The position numbers and the translations under genes were made by a program. Below are positions 1-6,678 of a stretch of DNA of 12,126 bases, in pieces. The notes under the pieces are model-generated. The model was not told where the DNA came from. It was given only the letters and a program-made list of their open reading frames with translations, and did no database searches. The stretch spans positions 1 to 12,126 of the forward strand of contig JAEZJL010000453.1 of assembly GCA_023415815.1 (NCBI GenBank), read 5' to 3'. Each line of letters opens with the position of its first letter. Positions within the stretch are counted from its first letter, which is position 1. The DNA comes from Bacillota bacterium. GTDB taxonomy: Bacteria; Bacillota; Clostridia; Acetivibrionales; DTU013.

Positions 1-1
1 C

Positions 2-292
2 CAGATATCGGGCGGGGAGCAGCAAAGAGTCTCCATTGCAAGGGCCCTGGCAAAAAATCCGCAGATCGTATTATGCGACGAACCTACGGGAGCTCTGGAC
101 TCCGCTACCGGCCACAGGGTCCTGAAAATGATTTGCACCGCGGCCTATGACATGGGAAAAACCGTTATCATCGTTACACATAACGTTCTGATTGCAGATA
201 TGGCAGATAGCGTCATACACATGAAAGACGGGAGGATTATTGAGATAAAGCACAATGACAGCCCAAAGGACGCAGAGGAAATCATATGGTAA
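2..292 (+). CDS. ABC transporter ATP-binding subunit, C-terminal part (cut by window edge)
   Basis: This is the last 96 residues of an ABC ATPase, read in the frame starting at base 2 and ending at TAA 290-292. It would power the permease encoded next. The visible pieces come in family order: the signature motif (SGGEQQR, residues 3-9 of the fragment), Walker B with the catalytic Glu (IVLCDEP, 22-28), the D-loop (GALDS, 30-34) and the H-loop (VTHN, His60). The form 'SGGEQQRV...DEPTGALD' is typical of the MacB/LolD/DevA-type ATPases that pair with FtsX-like permeases. Walker A and the Q-loop lie upstream of the window. The stop overlaps the permease start by 7 bases (ATGGTAATAA), which points to translational coupling. 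The family call is firm. The substrate cannot be read from this part. Confidence 0.95.
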   Translation, partial: QISGGEQQRVSIARALAKNPQIVLCDEPTGALDSATGHRVLKMICTAAYDMGKTVIIVTHNVLIADMADSVIHMKDGRIIEIKHNDSPKDAEEIIW

Positions 293-2595
293 TAAAAGCG
301 CTTTTCAGAAAAGCCCTCAGGGATATGCGAAAGTCAAAAGTCCAGTTTATCTCCATTTTCATTATGGCTACCCTTGCCGTAACCATTGTCACCGGCCTGG
401 ACAGCGTCTGGAAAACCATTGAAGACCATGCCGGCGACATGTATGCGTCCACCAATATTTCGGATTTGTGGGTCAACGTTGTGAACCCTACGGAAAAGGA
501 ACTGTGGAGCATCTCAAGGATTAAAGGCGTTGAAAAGCTGGAACAGCGTTTCACAATAAACGCCATCGCCGGATTGGAAGGCCGTCCGACCCTCCGCGTC
601 TACGCGATTTCCGGGCAAAGCACGCTGAACAGGCCAAAGCTTCAGCAGGGCGGATTTTCAAGCCGCGGCGGCGCGATACTGGACGAAGCCTTCGCTAAAG
701 AGCACGGGCTTAAAATAAACGACAAGGTTGCAGTTAAAATAAACGGCAAGCGGATCAGCTTTCCTGTCGAAGGGCTGGCCTTAAGCAGCGAGCATATCTA
801 TTCCGTGAAAGGCTCGACCTCTATCATACCCGACTCAAGGAAATACGGCTTTATTATCATTAATGAAGACATGCTAAAGAGCGTATACGGCCAGAAGGTA
901 TACAACCAGATCTGCGTAAAGCTGTCTCCGGCTGCCGATGTTTCACAGATAGAAGCCGAGATCGACAAGGCGATCGGGGACGATCTTATAGGGATTGTCG
1001 CAAAGGGCGACGACGGCAGCGTCAACAACATTAACGCCAATATCCGGCAATTCAAAACCCTCGCCACCGTATTCCCCCTGATGTTTTTCCTTGTGGCCGC
1101 CCTGATAACGCAGAGCACCATGCTTAGGATGGTGGAAAACCAGCGGAGTCAGATAGGCATCCTGAAGGCTCTGGGTTATACAAAAAGGAGCATTTTGTGG
1201 CACTATACGTCCTATGGAGTATCGATGGGATTGCTTGGGGCCTTCCTCGGTCTCCTGATAGGCCCGAATTTTTTCGGAAGATTATTGATCCCGTGGCTTA
1301 AATTGAGCTTTGCCGACTACCGGGTCTCCGTCAACTATGCCAATTTCATTTTCAGCCTGGTTTTAATCCTGATTTGTACCGGAGGCGTTTCCCTATACGC
1401 CTGCCTTAAGCTGCAGAGGGATTCCCCTTCGGCGCTCCTCCGGGATAAGCCTCCGAAGGAGGGAAGCCATGTCTTTCTCGAATCTCTGCCGAAGCTCTGG
1501 AACAAGATGAGATTCAGCCGCAAGCTGATCGCTCGTAATACCCTGAGAAACAAAATGCGCATGATCATGAGCATAATAGGAATCACAGGCTGCACAGGGC
1601 TGATAGTCGCGGCATTCACCCTGCTCAGCATGGTAAACGGGATTGCCCGGCAGACTTATGAGGTTACCTACACCTATGATCAGAAAATCATACTGGACAG
1701 CAAGGCAGATTCCCGCTTCATCCGCAATTTGAGCCTGGACGGAACCGTCCAGCAAATGGAGGAGACGGCGGTTGAAATCATCTGCCCCGACGGGGAAAGA
1801 GAAATGAAACCGTTGACGGTTTTTCCAAAGGACAGCCCTCTGGTGCATCTGGAGGATACCGGCGGCAATTCTGTGCTGCTTCCGGAAGACGGAATTTCCA
1901 TGTCGAGAAAGCTTGCGCAAACATTGAATGTCAAGGTAGGAGACAGCATAGAGCTCAAGCGCGCCGGCAAAGGCTATATAAAGGTGCCCATAAAGCAGAT
2001 TGTGCATATGGTCACCGGGCAGGGAATGTTTATGACGGATACTTACTATGAATCTATCGGAGAAACCTTTAAACCCACCGCAATCCTTGTAAAATGGGAC
2101 CATCAGCCCGACAGGGCTTTCCTGAACGGGGATTACGTCGACGAATATGTGGACAGGACCGGCCAGATAGCAGATGTTCAGGCCAGTACGAAGGTCGTTT
2201 ATACCGCGGCGCTGCTGCTGATTTTCATGGGAGGGATCCTGGCGTTTGTCGTTCTTTACAACTGCGGCATTCTGAATTTTTCGGAGCGGATACGGGACCT
2301 TACCACATTAAAGGTTTTGGGGTTTTACCAGAAGGAAATCCGTTCCCTTGTGCTGATGGAAAATATTTTTTCTGTGATCCTGGGATTTATTTTCGGCATC
2401 CCGGTGGGCAAGGTCCTTGCGGCAATCGCGGCGGGAGGCCTCGACGACCAGATGGACCTGCTCAGCCGTGTATCTATGGGTACCGTGGTCCTTTCAGGAA
2501 TTATCACACTGATTTTTGCCCTGGTTATCAACGGCATCGTAGCGGAGAAAATGAAAAATATCAATATGCTGGAGTCATTAAAAAGTATCGAGTAG
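286..2595 (+). CDS. ABC transporter permease, double FtsX-domain (MacB-like)
   Basis: This 769-residue integral membrane protein is the transmembrane half of the exporter begun by the ATPase upstream. I count eight likely membrane helices, near residues 18-40, 257-280, 305-328, 352-375, 428-451, 637-661, 690-713 and 732-755. They form two repeats of one helix, a large outside domain and three helices. The outside domains span about 41-256 and 452-636. The cytoplasmic FtsX coupling motif occurs twice, as RSQIGILKALGY (287-298) and RIRDLTTLKVLGF (668-680). MacB itself has a single such unit of four helices, so this is the longer two-unit form seen in Firmicutes. The start ATG overlaps the ATPase stop, with AGAGGA at 274-279 as ribosome site. 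FtsX-type permeases often act by mechanotransmission on peptides, lipids or lipoproteins rather than by classical translocation. Which applies here is unknown. Confidence 0.93.
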   Translation: MVIKALFRKALRDMRKSKVQFISIFIMATLAVTIVTGLDSVWKTIEDHAGDMYASTNISDLWVNVVNPTEKELWSISRIKGVEKLEQRFTINAIAGLEGRPTLRVYAISGQSTLNRPKLQQGGFSSRGGAILDEAFAKEHGLKINDKVAVKINGKRISFPVEGLALSSEHIYSVKGSTSIIPDSRKYGFIIINEDMLKSVYGQKVYNQICVKLSPAADVSQIEAEIDKAIGDDLIGIVAKGDDGSVNNINANIRQFKTLATVFPLMFFLVAALITQSTMLRMVENQRSQIGILKALGYTKRSILWHYTSYGVSMGLLGAFLGLLIGPNFFGRLLIPWLKLSFADYRVSVNYANFIFSLVLILICTGGVSLYACLKLQRDSPSALLRDKPPKEGSHVFLESLPKLWNKMRFSRKLIARNTLRNKMRMIMSIIGITGCTGLIVAAFTLLSMVNGIARQTYEVTYTYDQKIILDSKADSRFIRNLSLDGTVQQMEETAVEIICPDGEREMKPLTVFPKDSPLVHLEDTGGNSVLLPEDGISMSRKLAQTLNVKVGDSIELKRAGKGYIKVPIKQIVHMVTGQGMFMTDTYYESIGETFKPTAILVKWDHQPDRAFLNGDYVDEYVDRTGQIADVQASTKVVYTAALLLIFMGGILAFVVLYNCGILNFSERIRDLTTLKVLGFYQKEIRSLVLMENIFSVILGFIFGIPVGKVLAAIAAGGLDDQMDLLSRVSMGTVVLSGIITLIFALVINGIVAEKMKNINMLESLKSIE

Positions 2596-2614
2596 AAAAA
2601 TCGGAGGTATAATT

Positions 2615-3808
2615 ATGATGGGGATGTTGAAAAAGCATAAAAAATGGATTCTGGCAGGAGCCGGTCTCCTTATTGTGCTTCTGGCGGCAGGCATAATCGG
2701 CGGGAGCGCGGTGCGGGCAGCAAAGGACAGGAGCCTGGAGGCCGTCTCTTCGGCGCCTGAAGAGGACGCCGGCCTGGATGCCTGGGGAGAGGTAAGGTAT
2801 GAGAGGATTTACGATATAAGCATTGACTTTCCGTCCATCGTGACGGATATTAAAGTAAAAGAAGGAGACCGCGTTTCGCTGGGGCAGGAGCTGGTGACGC
2901 TGGATATGTCGGAATACCTGGTGACCATGGATAAGCTCCGCGAGCAGCTTGCGGCGGGGCAGGCGGGGCTTCGGAATACGGTGCAGGATACCGGCGTCCT
3001 TTCAGCCGATATTGCGCTGCTGCAAAAGGATATCGGCAGAAAAACGGGCGAATTAAACAAAGGGACCAATACGGATATCGTTATCCTTCAGACTTCGCTG
3101 GACCTGGCAAAAAAGGAAGCGGAAACCGCAAAGAGAGATGTCCGGAACAACCAGGCCCTGTATGACGCAGGGACAGTTCCCCAAAATGTACTGGACCAAT
3201 ACGTCGATGTCTTGGACCAAAGAGAGAAGGCCGTATCCGATATTGAGAATAATATGAAAAAGACAGAGAGCGCTTTAAAGACGGAGCTTGACCAGCTGAG
3301 CATTTCATTAAAGTCCAAGCAGGCTCAGCTCGATCAGATAAAAAACTCCAACGACGCGAATACGGCGCAGCAAAACAGCAGCGTGGCAGTCTCCCGGATC
3401 GACCTGGACATTATGAAAAACAAGAGCGCGAAGGACTATTTTAATATGAACCGGATTATATCCTGCGTTCAGAACGGCATTGTACAGAACATTGGAGTCA
3501 TCAACGGCACAAGGCTGGGAGTTCAGGCTATGCCCACAAGGGTGCTGCAGTTGATCGATGCGGATTCTATTGTGGTCAGCGCGGAAGTTGACGAAGAATT
3601 TATAAGAAATGTTACCATGGGCGAGTCCGTGAGAATCGTGCCGGCGTCGGACAGCAGCCTGTCCATTGACGGAGCTGTAACGCAGATTTCAAACGTGGCC
3701 GTGGAAAAGGACGGGAAACGGATCATAAAGGTGGAGGTAAGGCCGCAGGATCCGAAGGGAGAGTTGAAGCCGGGCTACAGCGTGGATGTGTATTTCCCTG
3801 CAAAGTAA
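2615..3808 (+). CDS. HlyD/MacA-like membrane-fusion (adaptor) protein
   Basis: This 397-residue adaptor probably sits on the outer face of the FtsX permease. It has a Lys-rich N-terminus and one membrane anchor (about 11-33) with no lipobox. The first half of a biotinyl-lipoyl domain follows (about 65-97, with IKVKEGDRVSLGQELVTLD). Next come a long helical hairpin rich in K, E, Q and L (about 102-265), the second lipoyl half (about 280-302) and beta-barrel domains to the C-terminus. The ribosome site GGAGG (2603-2607) is 7 bases before ATG 2615, and a second ATG follows at once at 2618. The gene starts 19 bases after the permease stop. In Gram-negative relatives the hairpin tip docks on TolC through an R-x3-L-x6-S motif. 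Here the matching positions read Asn178, Leu182 and Pro189, so only the Leu is kept. Comparable Gram-positive adaptors such as YknX work without TolC. Confidence 0.9.
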   Translation: MMGMLKKHKKWILAGAGLLIVLLAAGIIGGSAVRAAKDRSLEAVSSAPEEDAGLDAWGEVRYERIYDISIDFPSIVTDIKVKEGDRVSLGQELVTLDMSEYLVTMDKLREQLAAGQAGLRNTVQDTGVLSADIALLQKDIGRKTGELNKGTNTDIVILQTSLDLAKKEAETAKRDVRNNQALYDAGTVPQNVLDQYVDVLDQREKAVSDIENNMKKTESALKTELDQLSISLKSKQAQLDQIKNSNDANTAQQNSSVAVSRIDLDIMKNKSAKDYFNMNRIISCVQNGIVQNIGVINGTRLGVQAMPTRVLQLIDADSIVVSAEVDEEFIRNVTMGESVRIVPASDSSLSIDGAVTQISNVAVEKDGKRIIKVEVRPQDPKGELKPGYSVDVYFPAK

Positions 3809-3867
3809 CGGAATCCAAGGCAATAGGTCTGCAACGGCTTTTTGCCGGACAGCAAAGGGGCGGGATG

Positions 3868-4563
3868 ATGGAAAAAATTTTGATTGTGGATGATGATAAG
3901 GAGATTACGCTCCTGATATCGGATGCCCTGACGGACGAAGGGTACGAATGCCTTCTCGCATTCAACGGGGAACGGGCTTTCAGCTTGCTGAGGGACAACC
4001 CGGATATTTCGCTGATCCTTCTGGACATCATGATGCCGGACATGGACGGGCTGGAAATTTGCAGGGAAATCCGGAGTACCGTCTCCTGCCCTATCCTCTT
4101 CGTAACAGCCAAAAACCGCACCTATGATACGATGCTGGGGTTAGAAATGGGCGCGGACGATTATATTTCGAAGCCTTTTGTTGTGGACGAGCTTGTTGCG
4201 AGAGTAAAGGCTCATTTACGCCGTGAAAAGCGAAGCCTTCAAAAGAAGAGCGGAACCATGACCATCGGAAGCATACGGATAGACCCGGAAAGCTATGAGG
4301 TTTCGGCAAACGGAAAAGCCGTCGAATTATCCATGAGGGAATTTCAGCTGCTGCATTATCTTTTTATAAACGCGGGCAGGGTCGTATCAAAGGAGCAGAT
4401 TTTCAGCGCGGTCTGGGGCGCCGACTTTGCCGACATAGGGACGGTGGCCGTGAATATTAAAAATTTGAGGGATAAAATCGATAAGGAAAACCGGTACATT
4501 AAAACGGTATGGGGCGTGGGATATAAATTCGTGAGAAATCCGGAGAGTGAAAATGAGTATTAA
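3868..4563 (+). CDS. OmpR/PhoB-family response regulator
   Basis: This is a two-component DNA-binding response regulator of 231 residues (232 from the ATG at 3865). Numbered from 3865, the receiver domain (about 4-118) has the acidic pocket Asp9/Asp10, the phospho-acceptor Asp54 in LILLDIMMPDMDG, Thr81 and Lys103. A winged-helix domain (about 131-226) ends in the usual VWGVGYKF. Two adjacent ATGs are possible. I prefer 3868 because AAAGGGG (3854-3860) then has a 7-base spacer, against 4 bases for 3865. The gene lies 56 bases after the adaptor and its last 11 bases overlap the kinase gene. It is very likely phosphorylated by that kinase and may control the exporter genes upstream. The exporter promoter is outside the window, so its binding site cannot be checked here. 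Confidence 0.95.
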   Translation: MEKILIVDDDKEITLLISDALTDEGYECLLAFNGERAFSLLRDNPDISLILLDIMMPDMDGLEICREIRSTVSCPILFVTAKNRTYDTMLGLEMGADDYISKPFVVDELVARVKAHLRREKRSLQKKSGTMTIGSIRIDPESYEVSANGKAVELSMREFQLLHYLFINAGRVVSKEQIFSAVWGADFADIGTVAVNIKNLRDKIDKENRYIKTVWGVGYKFVRNPESENEY

Positions 4564-5839
4564 ATTCAAGCTTCCGTTCCTCGTGCTTATCGCTTTTCTT
4601 GTTAATATCCTGCTGCTATACGGGTGCTACAATATTTTTCTGTCCAAGGAAATATCCAGGTACAACAGCAGTGTCCAGGAACAGCTGCAGACCGAAGCAA
4701 ACAGGATTTCAAAAGAAATAGAAAACATGAGAGACTTCCCGCAGGCCCTGAAAAATATCTCGGAGGCGAAAAATCTTATCATACGCGTAAGCGACGAGTC
4801 TGGCTCGACGGTTTTTCACGCAGGCAATGAATCAGGCGTTAATCTGGAGACAAACGCATCCAGTCTGTTTCATTTGGATAATAATGTTTATTTGCTGAAG
4901 ATAATACAGCCCATGTCGTTGGAGAATATATCCTCCTATGATGTGGCATGGAGCGTTTTTGAAGCGGAAGTGCTGATCATCTGCTTCATATTATTGCTTG
5001 TTACGGTTGTAATTTATTTTTATTACGTCAAGCCCATCATTTCCCTGCAAAAAAATATGGAGCGCTACAAAGAAGGGATCCGTCCCCGGAGTATTGTGCG
5101 CGAGGATGAGATAGGGCTGCTGAATAACAGGTTTGTCGAGCTTACGGAAGCCATTGAAAAGGAAAAGCAGAAGCAGGACCTGATTATTGCATCTATCTCA
5201 CACGATATAAAAACGCCGCTCACTTCCGTCATGGGCTTTGCCGAGCGCTTGAAAAAAGGCGCCCTTCCGGCCGACAGGTATGAGCAGTATGTCAATATCA
5301 TTTACAATAAATCAGCTTCCATCAACCACCTGATTGAGGAATTTGACGAGTATCTGAACCTTCACATCCCGAGCGGGATAAAGCGGCAGCGGATATCGGC
5401 TGAGAAATTCTGCGCGATTTTAAAAACGGAGTATGAAGAGGAATTGGCGGAAAGAGGGGTCGCCTTTTCTGTAACAAACTCCTGTCCCCTTGAAATGCTT
5501 TTTGTGGACATTCCCAAAATGAGAAGGGTCTTCGGGAACATCATCAGCAACAGCTTAAAGCACTTCAGCAGCAAGGAGCCCTATGTTGCCGTTTTTTGCT
5601 CAAAGCGTGGAGACGCCGTGCAATTTTCCGTAGAGGACAACGGGACAGGCATTTCCGGGGAGGAGATGAAAAAAATATTCGACCCTTTTTATACCTCGGA
5701 TAAGGGCCGCTCCGTCGCTGGACTCGGCCTCTCCATCTGCAAGGAAATCGTCGAGGCCTGCGGCGGTAAAATATGGGCCGAAAATAACCCGGCCGGAGGG
5801 ATGTCCATCAAAATCAACCTCCCGATTCCAAGGCCCTGA
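4553..5839 (+). CDS. Sensor histidine kinase, partner of the upstream response regulator
   Basis: This is a membrane sensor kinase of 428 residues. It has TM1 (about 5-31), an outside sensor of roughly 105 residues with no domain I recognise, TM2 (about 138-158) and a HAMP-like linker (about 160-206). The dimerisation helix holds phospho-acceptor His217 in SISHDIKTPLTS. The ATPase domain has an N box (NIISNSLKH, 329-337), G1 (DNGTG, 362-366), an F box (FDPFYTS) and G2 (GLGLS, 390-394). A GTG at 4547 in the same frame would add two residues. I chose ATG 4553 because GGAGA (4542-4546) lies 6 bases before it, while nothing fits the GTG. The start overlaps the regulator end by 11 bases. The sizeable outside domain differs from the near-absent sensor loop of BceS-type kinases that sense through their transporter, so this kinase may detect a ligand directly. 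Confidence 0.94.
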   Translation: MSIKFKLPFLVLIAFLVNILLLYGCYNIFLSKEISRYNSSVQEQLQTEANRISKEIENMRDFPQALKNISEAKNLIIRVSDESGSTVFHAGNESGVNLETNASSLFHLDNNVYLLKIIQPMSLENISSYDVAWSVFEAEVLIICFILLLVTVVIYFYYVKPIISLQKNMERYKEGIRPRSIVREDEIGLLNNRFVELTEAIEKEKQKQDLIIASISHDIKTPLTSVMGFAERLKKGALPADRYEQYVNIIYNKSASINHLIEEFDEYLNLHIPSGIKRQRISAEKFCAILKTEYEEELAERGVAFSVTNSCPLEMLFVDIPKMRRVFGNIISNSLKHFSSKEPYVAVFCSKRGDAVQFSVEDNGTGISGEEMKKIFDPFYTSDKGRSVAGLGLSICKEIVEACGGKIWAENNPAGGMSIKINLPIPRP

Positions 5840-5842
5840 CGC

Positions 5843-5913
5843 ATGCGACAGGCGGGGACGGTTCTCAAATTGTCGCATAAACCGGGCAGAATCAGTCCGG
5901 ACATAGGACGGTT
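5843..5913 (+). repeat. Palindromic intergenic repeat, copy 1
   Basis: This copy starts 3 bases after the kinase stop codon. An 8-bp perfect inverted repeat, ATGCGACA (5843-5850) with TGTCGCAT (5871-5878), encloses a 20-base loop containing GGGGACGGTTCTC. A tail follows with a second GGACGGTT (first at 5856-5863, again at 5906-5913). A near-identical element in the same orientation lies at 7960-8032. By hand alignment about 64 of 73 columns match, with two single-base gaps. It has no coding appearance. Such G-rich 'GGGGACGGTTCTC' palindromes recall REP-like intergenic repeats in clostridial genomes, which is a resemblance from memory and not a search result. Confidence 0.85.
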
Positions 5914-5983
5914 TGAAGGCCTGGACGCTTACGGCTCTCTTTTTTCACCTATAGCTCAATTACTGAAATAATCATTTTAATAT

Positions 5984-6003
5984 TGTTGAAATAGAAGCAA
6001 AAA
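5984..6003 (+). promoter_or_regulatory. Candidate MarR operator at the marR promoter (weak third box)
   Basis: TGTTGAAATAGAAGCAAAAA matches 16 of 20 positions of the pattern TGTT(GA/TC)CAAGGAA(A/G)CAAAAC, defined by the two boxes at the MFS promoter. It is placed over the -35 exactly as box 1 is. Part of the match is the -35 hexamer itself, but the GAAGCAAAA half lies beyond it and is not explained that way. If real, it would give autoregulation. Confidence 0.45.
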
Positions 6004-6014
6004 TTTTATATATT
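5986..6014 (+). promoter_or_regulatory. Promoter of the marR-family gene
   Basis: TTGAAA (5986-5991) and TATATT (6009-6014) are separated by 17 bases. This sigma-A-type promoter predicts transcription from about 6021, some 28 bases before the regulator start. It lies in a markedly AT-rich stretch downstream of repeat copy 1, so the regulator does not depend on transcription from the kinase operon. The -35 region is inside a candidate MarR-binding box. Confidence 0.7.
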
Positions 6015-6048
6015 ATTGTTAGCGCACCAACGGGCAGGAGGACAGGCC

Positions 6049-6522
6049 ATGAACAAGGAAGAACAGTTCATAATGGATTTCAGGGACCTATACAACAAGA
6101 TGGTCTTTCTAAATAAGTTTAAGATGGAAGACAGTCTTAAGGGCTATAAGTCTTCTGAGGTTCATTGCATCGAATATATCGGAAGAAGTGCAGATTCCAA
6201 CGTGACAAAGCTTGCAGAGTCCTTTTACATGACCAGGGGCGCCATAAGTAAAATAACTCAGAAGCTCATAAAAAAAGGCGTTATCGAAAGCTATCAGAAG
6301 CCGGATAACAAGAAAGAAATCTATTTTAGGCTTACTGAGCAAGGAAAAGTAATTTACAAAATCCACGAGGAGCTGCACAAAGAGTATCGAGAGCGGGATA
6401 AAGCCGTATTTGAGCATTTTACCGAGGAACAATTTGATAGCATGATCAGCTTCGTAGAAAAGTATAGCAGGCATCTGGATGCAGAAATAAAGAAGCAAGG
6501 TGTGGATATAAAGCCGGAATAA
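6049..6522 (+). CDS. MarR-family transcriptional regulator
   Basis: This is a 157-residue winged-helix regulator. The DNA-binding core runs from about residue 36 to 99: a helix-turn-helix in VTKLAESFYMTRGAISKITQ (52-71), then the wing with the family's typical ending KPDNKKEIYFRLTEQG (84-99). N- and C-terminal helices would form the dimer interface. The frame stays open upstream to a TTG at 6016, but ATG 6049 has a perfect AGGAGG (6036-6041) at 7 bases and gives the usual MarR length. The gene is richer in AT than its neighbours (6301-6360 has 19 G/C of 60 by count; 8401-8460 in the phosphotransferase gene has 36 of 60). It precedes an efflux-type MFS gene on the same strand, the classic repressor-pump arrangement. 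Its ligand is unknown. The alternative of an activator cannot be excluded. Confidence 0.93.
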   Translation: MNKEEQFIMDFRDLYNKMVFLNKFKMEDSLKGYKSSEVHCIEYIGRSADSNVTKLAESFYMTRGAISKITQKLIKKGVIESYQKPDNKKEIYFRLTEQGKVIYKIHEELHKEYRERDKAVFEHFTEEQFDSMISFVEKYSRHLDAEIKKQGVDIKPE

Positions 6523-6549
6523 ATGTGAATAATGAAAATGAACCCACGG

Positions 6550-6587
6550 GCAGCCCAACTCGATTGAGAGCAGGCTGCATTTTTATT
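6550..6587 (+). terminator. Probable terminator after the marR-family gene
   Basis: GCAGCC (6550-6555) pairs with GGCTGC (6573-6578), with an inner CTC/GAG pairing, and is followed by ATTTTTATT (6579-6587). It sits 27 bases after the regulator stop and just before the MFS promoter. The two genes are therefore probably separate transcripts. The stem is only moderately strong. Confidence 0.6.
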
Positions 6588-6597
6588 GCCGTCGTTT

Positions 6598-6617
6598 TGT
6601 TGACAAGGAAACAAAAC
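6598..6617 (+). promoter_or_regulatory. Candidate MarR operator, box 1
   Basis: TGTTGACAAGGAAACAAAAC covers the -35 hexamer and part of the spacer. It lies within a perfect inverted repeat, GTTTTGTT (6594-6601) with AACAAAAC (6610-6617), the kind of dyad a MarR dimer binds. It matches box 2 at 17 of 20 positions. Binding here would block the polymerase. Confidence 0.7.
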
Positions 6618-6628
6618 TGCGATATGAT
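6600..6628 (+). promoter_or_regulatory. Strong promoter of the MFS transporter gene
   Basis: TTGACA (6600-6605) and TATGAT (6623-6628) are separated by 17 bases, which is one mismatch from full sigma-A consensus. Transcription should begin near 6635, about 44 bases before the GTG start. A promoter this strong ahead of an efflux pump normally needs repression, which fits the two boxes wrapped around it. Confidence 0.85.
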
Positions 6629-6633
6629 AAATA

Positions 6634-6653
6634 TGTTTCCAAGGAAGCAAAAC
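6634..6653 (+). promoter_or_regulatory. Candidate MarR operator, box 2
   Basis: TGTTTCCAAGGAAGCAAAAC repeats box 1 in the same orientation, 36 bases downstream, and covers the predicted transcription start. Its core TTCC-AA-GGAA is itself a short dyad. With box 1 it brackets the -10 hexamer, a layout that fits repression by two dimers. Confidence 0.65.
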
Positions 6654-6678
6654 CATAACTTTCGAGGGGAGAATTTAA

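Noticed and set aside
3830..3842. Small CGGC-TTTTT-GCCG hairpin between the adaptor and response-regulator genes
   Set aside because: The stem is only four base pairs and the T run is in the loop, so it does not support a terminator splitting the operon.
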